DNA of 32,765 bases from JBBAFB01 sp041655595 (GTDB taxonomy: Bacteria > Bacillota > DULZ01), in the NCBI GenBank assembly GCA_041655595.1, contig JBBAFB010000006.1:1-32765 (forward strand), read 5' to 3'. Under the pieces are notes generated by a model. It saw only the letters and a program-made list of their open reading frames with translations, was not told the DNA's origin and searched no databases. Both the position numbers and the translations under genes were made by a program. Below are positions 15,641 through 22,369 of this stretch, one piece after another; position 1 is the first letter of the stretch; each line of letters starts with the position of its first letter.

Positions 15641-16648
15641 TTGGATAATATCTACTCCGATTCAGAGGATTTTAAGGCCGAATACATACCAAATAAGGAA
15701 TTTTATTTAACTCCCGAGCTTATTCAGGTAGAAAAGAGACTGGAAGATCTTTTGGGTGACGGTACCGAAGCAGTTGTGAAAATTTGCAGGAATCTGTTGG
15801 CAGCGGGAGGCAAAAGATTAAGGCCGTTACTAGCCTGCCTAAGCGGAAAAATTTTCGGGATCAAGGGGAACGACCTGATTAATTGTGCTACGGCTTTAGA
15901 GTTAATACACATGGCTTCTTTAATCCACGACGATATTATTGACGAGGCGGAAACGAGGCGCGGTAGGCCATCCGTTAACTCAATTTGGGGTAATCAAATC
16001 GCCGTCTTAACCGGAGATTTTTTATTTGCCAAAGCATTTGGCCTGCTTTCTCCTTCCCACCTTTCTTCTGTCCTAACCGTTATTACCGATGCAATTGATG
16101 GTATGTGTCAAGGTGAAATTGAACAAGCTATCGCGAAAAAGGATTTGCAACAAACCATTCAACAATATTTAAATCGTATCAAGAAAAAAACCGGCAAGCT
16201 AATTATTGCCAGTTGTTCCATTGGGCCCTTGCTGGCCGGTAATGCATCATCGGAGCTTTTTTCTTTGCAAAACTACGGCCTTAACCTGGGCTACGCCTTT
16301 CAGATTATAGATGATTTATTTGATCTAAAGGGTGATTCGGAACTAATCGGGAAACCGACAAACATTGATTTGGATCAAGGATATTTGACCCTACCGGTTT
16401 TGCAATTACTTGCAAATCCCTTGTACAGAAAAGAAACTGAAATAATTTTAAGCAATTTGCCTTTAGCTTTGAACAGCAAACTCCGTTTGCAGCAGCTAAT
16501 GAAAAATTCCGGAGCCTTCGAAAAATCATTTACACAAGCAAAGGAATTTATTGATCTTGCTAAATCCCAGCTGGAAATTTTCACCCCATCGCCGCCAATT
16601 ACAGCTTTATCATTGTTGGCTGACAACTTGTTAGCAAGAACCTTTTAG
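15641..16648 (+). CDS. Long-chain (E)-polyprenyl diphosphate synthase (HepT-like)
   Basis: This trans-isoprenyl diphosphate synthase has about 335 residues. The two Asp-rich motifs are D-D-I-I-D (residues 97-101 from the TTG) and D-D-L-F-D (224-228), with G-G-K-R-L-R-P near 57-63. The residue five places before the first motif is Ala, a small side chain that in this family allows long products (C30-C40). It condenses isopentenyl units onto a shorter allylic diphosphate in the cytoplasm. It resembles heptaprenyl synthase component II, but no component I or menaquinone gene lies nearby. Its partner is instead the YtpB-like terpene synthase, which uses such chains. GTG codons at 15632 and 15635 are in frame, but AGGAAGGAG (15624-15632) is correctly spaced only for the TTG at 15641. 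Confidence 0.88.
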   Translation: MDNIYSDSEDFKAEYIPNKEFYLTPELIQVEKRLEDLLGDGTEAVVKICRNLLAAGGKRLRPLLACLSGKIFGIKGNDLINCATALELIHMASLIHDDIIDEAETRRGRPSVNSIWGNQIAVLTGDFLFAKAFGLLSPSHLSSVLTVITDAIDGMCQGEIEQAIAKKDLQQTIQQYLNRIKKKTGKLIIASCSIGPLLAGNASSELFSLQNYGLNLGYAFQIIDDLFDLKGDSELIGKPTNIDLDQGYLTLPVLQLLANPLYRKETEIILSNLPLALNSKLRLQQLMKNSGAFEKSFTQAKEFIDLAKSQLEIFTPSPPITALSLLADNLLARTF

Positions 16649-16650
16649 CA

Positions 16651-17751
16651 TTATAGCTCGCCTTTTTCCCTCAAATAAAGACAAACTCTGTGCAACAACC
16701 TGGCCTTTGTGCCCCCAACCTTTAGTAAATACGAAGCTGCTTCCTTTTTGTTTCCAAGCAAAGCCTTTGAATCCGATAAATACATGGCCAGAAGACCATC
16801 CAAAACTATTAAGTGAAAGCCGGCGTCGGTCAAACCCCTGGCCACCTTTTTTGATTCTAAAATAAACAAAGCCAATCTTTCTTGACATTGATTTAAATCT
16901 TGGTAATAAGAGACAAAATTCAAATCGCCTTCCAACTCATCTTCTTCCAAATCAATAAAATAATCGAGTAGGATATGCAGGCCCCCTATCCAGGGGAAGT
17001 AGGCATGGTAAATACTTTGCACCTTTTCCCTTGTTAACAGAGGGTCCGCAGCTAAGGCAGCCAGCATAAAAATCCCCAAGGTTGAGCCGGTGGCCGCCGC
17101 AAATTCCCAAGGTGAAAGCTCCGGACAGGCACGATCCTCTGCCCATTGCAGCAGTCTTCCTTCCCTGGTATCATCCCTTAAATGTTTTAGACTTTGCAGG
17201 TCTATATATAAAGCAGCCAGCTTTTTAATTTCCTTTTCAACTAAATAGTAGCTTGGTAAAAGCTCTTTTATGATCTTTTGACAATTGTCTTTTAAAAAAA
17301 ACAAATACCCGCCGTCATCTTTATATGGGTAGTAACGATAATAATCTCGCTGTTCTCCTTGCTCCGTATCCAGGGCATCCAGCATAGCCAAGTGTAATTG
17401 ACGGAAAGCAATTTCATCAAAAACACCGGCTCGGTCACAAAGATTATCCAGATAATCACTAATAGTTTGTAAAGCTACAATAAAGCCGGTAAACTTTTCA
17501 GTCTGAACTCCCGGAAATAGAGAATAAATTGCCCCCCCCTTAGCATGAAAGCTTTTAAACTCAATACTTTTCAAGGCCATCTCTTTTAGTGTTTCACTCG
17601 GACACTGATCGGCCTTTTGGCGCCAATGCCGGAGCTCGGCTTCCACCAGGGGAAAAACCTGCTGAAGGTATTTTTTAATCAGCAATATTTGGTTCAGCAA
17701 TTTAAATTTTGTCAACTTTTTAGCCACCACCCTGACCCTACTCCAAAGCAT
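16651..17751 (-). CDS. ytpB: YtpB-like tetraprenyl-beta-curcumene synthase (DUF2600)
   Basis: This 366-residue protein of the DUF2600/YtpB family matches Bacillus YtpB in F-H-x-x-G-G-x-I-Y (about 68-76), the Asp-rich S-D-Y-L-D-N-L-C-D-R (98-107), D-D-G-G-Y-L and G-S-T-L-G-I-F. YtpB cyclises heptaprenyl diphosphate (C35) to tetraprenyl-beta-curcumene, the precursor of sesquarterpenes linked to spores and membranes; related enzymes use C30 substrates. The Asp-rich motif would bind diphosphate-bound Mg. It faces the polyprenyl synthase, with two bases between the two stop codons and no terminator. The true start is uncertain: ATG at 17751 has no clear ribosome binding site, while GTG at 17730 lies about 10 bases after a GGAG. 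Confidence 0.9.
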   Translation of the reverse strand: MLWSRVRVVAKKLTKFKLLNQILLIKKYLQQVFPLVEAELRHWRQKADQCPSETLKEMALKSIEFKSFHAKGGAIYSLFPGVQTEKFTGFIVALQTISDYLDNLCDRAGVFDEIAFRQLHLAMLDALDTEQGEQRDYYRYYPYKDDGGYLFFLKDNCQKIIKELLPSYYLVEKEIKKLAALYIDLQSLKHLRDDTREGRLLQWAEDRACPELSPWEFAAATGSTLGIFMLAALAADPLLTREKVQSIYHAYFPWIGGLHILLDYFIDLEEDELEGDLNFVSYYQDLNQCQERLALFILESKKVARGLTDAGFHLIVLDGLLAMYLSDSKALLGNKKEAASYLLKVGGTKARLLHRVCLYLREKGEL

Positions 17752-17866
17752 TCGAACACAGGGGCCTATACAGGAAAGCCTTGCCCAACAGGTAATACCC
17801 CAATCGGCGTCGGTGTATGCTCCCGCCCTTTGATATTTTCCAATCTATTTTTCAGCTTAATTAGGT

Positions 17867-17895
17867 TTGACACCCTCTACCCCATGTGCTATATT
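17867..17895 (+). promoter_or_regulatory. Sigma-A promoter of the initiator tRNA
   Basis: Perfect TTGACA (17867-17872), 17 bases, TATATT (17890-17895). The tRNA begins only six bases after the -10 box, so the transcript should have almost no 5' leader. Confidence 0.88.
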
Positions 17896-17900
17896 GTTAA

Positions 17901-17976
<76 letters not shown>

Positions 17977-17990
17977 ATTTAAACTTTACG

Positions 17991-18017
17991 GGCGCTGATT
18001 TTTTCAGTGCCTTTTGT
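17991..18017 (+). terminator. Rho-independent terminator after tRNA-Met
   Basis: GGCGCTGA (17991-17998), T5 loop, TCAGTGCC (18004-18011) with one G-T pair, then TTTTGT. It lies 14 bases after the tRNA. Confidence 0.85.
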
Positions 18018-18072
18018 ATTAATTACTGTAACTTAAAGACTGGTGTCCACAGCTTGGTTTTCTTTCGTATGC

Positions 18073-18102
18073 TTGACGAAGACTCCCTTTTTATGCTATA
18101 GT
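18073..18102 (+). promoter_or_regulatory. Sigma-A promoter of tRNA-Leu(GAG)
   Basis: TTGACG (18073-18078), 18 bases, TATAGT (18097-18102). It predicts a leader of about 27 bases before the tRNA. Confidence 0.75.
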
Positions 18103-18135
18103 TATTTTTGCAGTTTAAGTAAATTATCAACACAT

Positions 18136-18220
18136 GTCGGAGTGGCGGAACCGGCAGACGCGTACGTTTGAGGGGCGTATGGTAAACACCGTGAGGGTTC
18201 AAGTCCCTCCTCCGACACCA
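18136..18220 (+). tRNA. tRNA-Leu (anticodon GAG)
   Basis: This 85-base type-II tRNA has acceptor GTCGGAG/CTCCGAC, anticodon stem TACGT/GCGTA with loop TTGAGGG (anticodon GAG), a long variable arm closed by GGT/ACC, T-arm GAGGG-TTCAAGT-CCCTC and encoded ACCA. It reads CUU/CUC codons. Confidence 0.95.
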
Positions 18221-18224
18221 AAAT

Positions 18225-18248
18225 AAGCGTGGTCCATCCACGCTTTTT
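18225..18248 (+). terminator. Terminator shared by tRNA-Leu(GAG) and the convergent SteB-like gene
   Basis: AAGCGTGG (18225-18232), 5-base loop, CCACGCTT (18238-18245), then a T-run. On the minus strand the same stem is followed by ATTTTGG, so it probably ends both convergent transcripts. The minus-strand stop codon (18247-18249) overlaps the plus-strand T-run. Confidence 0.9.
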
Positions 18249-19107
18249 AATTTGAGTTTATTGATAGCTGGGGCAGTAAATTAACTGCCTGAGCTCCAAT
18301 TCCATAGTAGCCCTCAAAACCGGTTAAAGCCCAAATCAAAGCAACTTGTCCCGGAATAGTATCAATTTGATCAACAATGATATTTGCCAGCTTTAAGTAT
18401 TGAGGAATACAGGAATATAATACCCCGCTTACTTCCGTTCCGGCAACAACCAAACCTCGGGACCGAAGATCCGATATTAACGGAAAATCAAACTGGCCCG
18501 CTAAAAAATTTTCCTGAGAATCAGCCCCGCCAATTATAATAACTGCATCCGGGGATGATTCAACAATTGCCCCGCAACTATCCCCACTTACAGTTTCCTC
18601 CGCGTTAAAATCACCGGCATAAATCCGTTGAGCCAGCAATAATGCCCCTTGCTGTAGCTCCTTTTGCTTTTCCTTACTTGAGATACCGGGTTTGTTAGCA
18701 AAAGCAGTACCACTTTCCAGCAAGAAGGTTTCTAAATCAAATTGAAAAACCACATTTGCCCCGGCCTTCAATAGGTTTACTGTTAAATTCTCGGGCATCC
18801 CTTTATCGGTAGTTTTGATAATTACAATCTTTTTGCCCGATAATTTTTCTCCAATTAAGGCAGGCAGAATCTCCTCGGAGAAATCCTGCCACACATCCAG
18901 TTTTTTTTGCATCTCCGTTATTTCATTTCTGGCTAAATTGTTTTGAGCCCTTAAAATATTAAAGTCCTCTTCCAAGCGGTCAACTAAATATTTTTGTTCT
19001 TTTTCCAAGATGCCTTCATCTATAACAGCCACCCCTATAATGATTCCTAAACCCAAGGCCAAAAAAACTGCAGTCAGTGAAATGAGATGAAAGCGGAAAT
19101 CAAACAT
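18247..19107 (-). CDS. SteB/MctB-like membrane protein (DUF3186, PF11382 type)
   Basis: This protein of about 286 residues has one N-terminal membrane helix (about 7-27: L-T-A-V-F-L-A-L-G-L-G-I-I-I-G) after a short F-D-F-R-F-H start. A coiled coil follows (about 32-75), then a mixed alpha/beta outer domain with the segment V-I-I-I-G-G-A. This layout fits the family of mycobacterial MctB, called a copper transporter, and corynebacterial SteB, which works with SteA in cell division and envelope stability. No steA or copper gene lies nearby, so the copper label should not be taken at face value. ATG at 19107 is preferred over GTG at 19116 because AAAAGG lies 8 bases before it. It sits 65 bases downstream of the nicotinate phosphoribosyltransferase gene. 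Confidence 0.75.
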   Translation of the reverse strand: MFDFRFHLISLTAVFLALGLGIIIGVAVIDEGILEKEQKYLVDRLEEDFNILRAQNNLARNEITEMQKKLDVWQDFSEEILPALIGEKLSGKKIVIIKTTDKGMPENLTVNLLKAGANVVFQFDLETFLLESGTAFANKPGISSKEKQKELQQGALLLAQRIYAGDFNAEETVSGDSCGAIVESSPDAVIIIGGADSQENFLAGQFDFPLISDLRSRGLVVAGTEVSGVLYSCIPQYLKLANIIVDQIDTIPGQVALIWALTGFEGYYGIGAQAVNLLPQLSINSN

Positions 19108-19172
19108 AAAATTCACCTTTTTCCTCTTTTGTCTATTATCTGGTTATTAGGTGAAGTCTATGCCTATGGGTC

Positions 19173-20213
19173 TTAAAAGATTTTTTTTAAATGGTCGGAT
19201 GAGGTTAGGCCAGGTAAACGGCCCCTTTTGGCTATCGGTTTATCCCCTACCATTTTTAAATCCAATGTCATATCCAAAGGCGGCGCTGCAGAAATATAAC
19301 TGCCAACCCCGAAGGCCGCCGCCCCGGCAGCAGAAAGAATTTGGATTCTTTCCGGTGAAAGTCCCCCGGATACAAAAATACCCACATGCTGGAAACCTTC
19401 AGCATCCAAACGAAAACGAACTTCCTTCACTAAATCCGGCGTAACACCACCTCTTTCACTCGGTGTATCCAGACGAATCCCATCTAAGGCATGTCCCATA
19501 TCTCTTGCCAGCCTAAGGGCTTCTTCCGCTTCATCTTTAAAGGTATCCACTAGCATTACCCTTTTGGCATCAAGGGGCATGGTTTCATGGTAAGCCCTTG
19601 CCGTTTCTAAGGTGTCCCCAATAATTAAAAATACGGCATGGGGTACGGTGCCCTGTGGTTCCAGACCGGCCAAACGTGCCGCTAAAATGCAACTGGCACC
19701 GTCCATCCCTCCTAACAAGGCCGCCCTTTCCATTACAGGTGCAACGGCCGGGTGAACATGCCTAGCACCAAAACAAATTGCCGGTTTGTCACAGGCGGCA
19801 TCCTTTGCCTCTTTTGCCGCAGTCGCCCAGCCCGATGAACTGGCCAACATACCTAAAATGACGGTTTCATAGGCACCAAAGTTAGCATAGGGTCCTTTAA
19901 TACGCATAACAACTTCTTTTGCCTTAAAACTTGTCCCTTCCGGCAAAGACCAAAGTTCAATACCTGTGCCTCGTAAAATATTGACAACTTCCTCCAGACC
20001 CGCAAACACACCATCCCGCCTGCCAAAGATTTCTCCGGTTACGACCGTATCCGACAAATCCAGATGTTTTAATATTTCCAGGGTTCGAATAAAATAAATA
20101 TCCGTTGTGGAGCCGTTTGCTATTTCCTCGTGAGTAGCTGAAAAAAACCTTCTTCCAGGTTCCAAATTAATTTGATTAACTTGTTTCAGTGTTGTTATTT
20201 TTTTATTATCCAA
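19173..20213 (-). CDS. pncB: Nicotinate phosphoribosyltransferase
   Basis: This short-form NAPRTase has about 346 residues. It belongs to the type-II phosphoribosyltransferase fold, with G-R-R-F-F-S-A-T-H-E near the N-terminus, G-A-R-H-V-H-P near 150, V-D-T-F-K-D-E-A-E-E-A and L-D-T-P-S-E-R-G-G in the barrel, and G-I-F-V-S-G-G-L near the C-terminal phosphate site. It converts nicotinate and PRPP to nicotinate mononucleotide in NAD salvage. No C-terminal Zn-binding extension is seen, unlike larger forms. TTG at 20213 is chosen because GAGG is spaced 9 bases from it; GTG at 20222 abuts that box. It overlaps the lytic transglycosylase stop by 8 bases, implying translational coupling. Confidence 0.9.
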   Translation of the reverse strand: MDNKKITTLKQVNQINLEPGRRFFSATHEEIANGSTTDIYFIRTLEILKHLDLSDTVVTGEIFGRRDGVFAGLEEVVNILRGTGIELWSLPEGTSFKAKEVVMRIKGPYANFGAYETVILGMLASSSGWATAAKEAKDAACDKPAICFGARHVHPAVAPVMERAALLGGMDGASCILAARLAGLEPQGTVPHAVFLIIGDTLETARAYHETMPLDAKRVMLVDTFKDEAEEALRLARDMGHALDGIRLDTPSERGGVTPDLVKEVRFRLDAEGFQHVGIFVSGGLSPERIQILSAAGAAAFGVGSYISAAPPLDMTLDLKMVGDKPIAKRGRLPGLTSSDHLKKIF

Positions 20214-20859
20214 TAATACCACCTCTTAGTTCCGCCGTTAGTGAGTTTCTATTCTTGATTTCAACTAAAAAACCTGCTTTTTTAGCAAAACTTACATACC
20301 AACTATAAATCTGCCTATATGTACTATAATCATGCAGCACCTTTTCTACAAAATCCCTGGTTTCCGGAAAAGGGATGTCTGCTAATTGTTCTAATTTACC
20401 ACTCCAAATTTCATCTTTTAGCCATTGTTTAACATTATTTGGGCCACCATTGTAGGCTGCTAAAGCCAAATGCAGTTCACCGTCAAATTCTTTTATCAAA
20501 TAAGCCAGATACCAGCAGCCTATACTGGTATTATAATGGACATCAAATAATAACTTTTCATCAAATTTTTCTCCCATTTGCTTTTTAACCCACTGCGCTG
20601 TTTCGGGCATTAACTGCATTAAGCCCTTTGCACCTCTTACCGATTGGGCCATCGGCCTGAATTTGCTTTCAATCCTAATTACAGCCATAGTTAAATAGGG
20701 ATCAACACCTGCTTCTTGGGCATTGGAGAAGATTACATCCCGATACGGCAAAGGGTACAGCATTCTCCAAAACCACGGCAAGAATAGTAGCACTACTGCC
20801 GCTATTATCAATAAAATTACCCAAATAAAACCTGTTTTTGAAAAGAGATTATTTATCAC
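20206..20859 (-). CDS. Membrane-anchored lytic transglycosylase (SLT domain)
   Basis: This 217-residue protein has one N-terminal membrane helix (about 10-29) and a Slt70-type goose-lysozyme-like domain. The catalytic Glu64 is in V-I-R-I-E-S-K-F, followed by G-A-K-G-L-M-Q-L-M-P-E-T-A (77-89) and A-A-Y-N-G-G-P near 134-140. It cleaves peptidoglycan glycan strands to 1,6-anhydro ends at the outer face of the membrane. The gene lies 25 bases after coaE in the polA cluster. GGGAGG six bases before the GTG at 20859 sets the start. Confidence 0.93.
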   Translation of the reverse strand: MINNLFSKTGFIWVILLIIAAVVLLFLPWFWRMLYPLPYRDVIFSNAQEAGVDPYLTMAVIRIESKFRPMAQSVRGAKGLMQLMPETAQWVKKQMGEKFDEKLLFDVHYNTSIGCWYLAYLIKEFDGELHLALAAYNGGPNNVKQWLKDEIWSGKLEQLADIPFPETRDFVEKVLHDYSTYRQIYSWYVSFAKKAGFLVEIKNRNSLTAELRGGIIG

Positions 20860-20884
20860 TTAAAACCTCCCGCGCCACTTCTTT

Positions 20885-21514
20885 TTAATCACGATTGAAT
20901 TGTTGAGTTTCCCCTTTACAGGCCAAAATACGTGTCCACTCTCGGGCTACATCCTTTCTAAGTTCTTCCAGCTCTTTTTCCGTCTTAAAAATCACCTTTG
21001 CAAAGGATCTTCTCTCCGCAGGGGATATTTGGCTCTTGATCCTTTTCAGTGCATCAGCCTTTTTTAACCCGTCTCGGCTAATAATCCTCTTTAACTGTAA
21101 TTTAGAATCTAATTCTGTCACCCAAACCTCATCAACCATTGTTGTCATCTTGGCCTCAATCAGCAGTGGTGCCTCCAACACAATAATCGCTTGCTGATCC
21201 ACCTCTTTAATCCTTTTAATTCTATTCTCTATGGATTTTTTAATTACCGGGTGAATTAGCCGATTAAGGGTTTTTCTTTTACCTTCATCGCTAAAAACTA
21301 TTGAAGCTAAAATCTGTCTGTTTAACTCTCCTTGTTCGGTCAGACAATTTTCCCCGAACTTTCGAGCTATCTTAGCCAAAAGTGGCTGCCCCGGCTCCAC
21401 TACCTCCCTAGCCACCTGATCGGCATCAATAATTACTGCCCCTAGGTCCTTCAACATTTTGGCCACAGTGCTTTTACCGCTTCCGATGCCGCCGGTTAAG
21501 CCAATAATAGTCAA
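20885..21514 (-). CDS. coaE: Dephospho-CoA kinase
   Basis: This 209-residue protein has the normal CoaE length. The P-loop G-G-I-G-S-G-K-S-T is at 8-16, D-A-D-Q-V-A-R-E-V-V-E-P-G at about 31-43, and L-I-H-P-V-I follows as in the family. It phosphorylates dephospho-CoA, the last step of coenzyme A synthesis. The frame is open 35 codons further into mutM, but TTG at 21514 with GAGGTGG upstream gives the standard N-terminus. It starts 17 bases after mutM, the order found in many Firmicutes. Confidence 0.95.
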   Translation of the reverse strand: MTIIGLTGGIGSGKSTVAKMLKDLGAVIIDADQVAREVVEPGQPLLAKIARKFGENCLTEQGELNRQILASIVFSDEGKRKTLNRLIHPVIKKSIENRIKRIKEVDQQAIIVLEAPLLIEAKMTTMVDEVWVTELDSKLQLKRIISRDGLKKADALKRIKSQISPAERRSFAKVIFKTEKELEELRKDVAREWTRILACKGETQQFNRD

Positions 21515-21531
21515 GGATACCACCTCGCTAA

Positions 21532-22362
21532 TTATGGATTTGGCTGGCACTGAGGACAATAATATGTGCCACGACCCGCCACCCTGGTTTTTCTTATTTC
21601 CGCCCCACAGCGAAAGCATGGCTCACCTTTTCTGCCGTAAACATTCAGAAGGTCTTGGAATTGACCGTATTTACCCTCACCATCGACATAATTTCTAAAG
21701 GTTGTGCCCCGATACCGGACTCCCAACTTTAAAACATCAACAATACTGCGGTGCAATTGTTCCAGGTTGAGTTCAGTTAAATTTTTGGTGCTCATTTCAG
21801 GGTGAAAACCAACTTTGAACAATATTTCATCTGCATAAATATTACCTATGCCGGCAACAGTTGATTGATCAAGCAGTAAAGCTTTCAGGTTTTTACCGCG
21901 TCCCCGGGCCTTTTCTTTGAATTTTTGACTAGAAAAGGATGATGACAGAGGTTCCAATCCCAGCTGCTGCAAACTTTTAAAACTCTCTAATTCTTCTTCT
22001 TTCAGCAAATCAAAGGTGCCGAACTTTCGAATATCTAAATAGCGCAAATCCATGCCGCCTTGTAGGGAAAAAACCAGGTGGGTATGTTTTTCTAAAGACT
22101 TACGGGAATCAAGATAAACTAGCTGACCGGTCATTCTTAAATGAACAATTAGCACTAAACCGCTGCTCAAATAAAAAATTAAGAATTTGCCCCGTCTTTG
22201 GATATCCCTAAAAATTTTATTTTTAAGCAACTCACAAAAAAGATCGGGCTTGGGGCTACGAATATTACCTTGATAATATAGCGAAACTTTGGAAATCTTC
22301 TTATCTATAATATTTGCCAACAGTGTACGTCTAACGGTTTCTACTTCAGGTAATTCGGGCAC
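21532..22362 (-). CDS. mutM: Formamidopyrimidine-DNA glycosylase (Fpg)
   Basis: This 276-residue base-excision repair enzyme has the N-terminal P-E-L-P-E-V-E-T-V, where Pro2 is the catalytic Schiff-base nucleophile and Glu3 assists. The helix-two-turn-helix contains A-G-I-G-N-I-Y-A-D-E, and the C-terminal zinc finger uses Cys249, Cys252, Cys269 and Cys272. It removes 8-oxoguanine and ring-opened purines and cuts the abasic site. It lies 7 bases after polA, consistent with co-transcription with the polymerase that fills the repaired gap. Confidence 0.97.
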   Translation of the reverse strand: MPELPEVETVRRTLLANIIDKKISKVSLYYQGNIRSPKPDLFCELLKNKIFRDIQRRGKFLIFYLSSGLVLIVHLRMTGQLVYLDSRKSLEKHTHLVFSLQGGMDLRYLDIRKFGTFDLLKEEELESFKSLQQLGLEPLSSSFSSQKFKEKARGRGKNLKALLLDQSTVAGIGNIYADEILFKVGFHPEMSTKNLTELNLEQLHRSIVDVLKLGVRYRGTTFRNYVDGEGKYGQFQDLLNVYGRKGEPCFRCGAEIRKTRVAGRGTYYCPQCQPNP

Positions 22363-22369
22363 GGTTTTC

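Noticed and set aside
17752..17866. GC-rich leader of ytpB as a possible riboswitch
   Set aside because: Short complementary runs exist, but no known aptamer core and no terminator or anti-terminator pair could be recognised.
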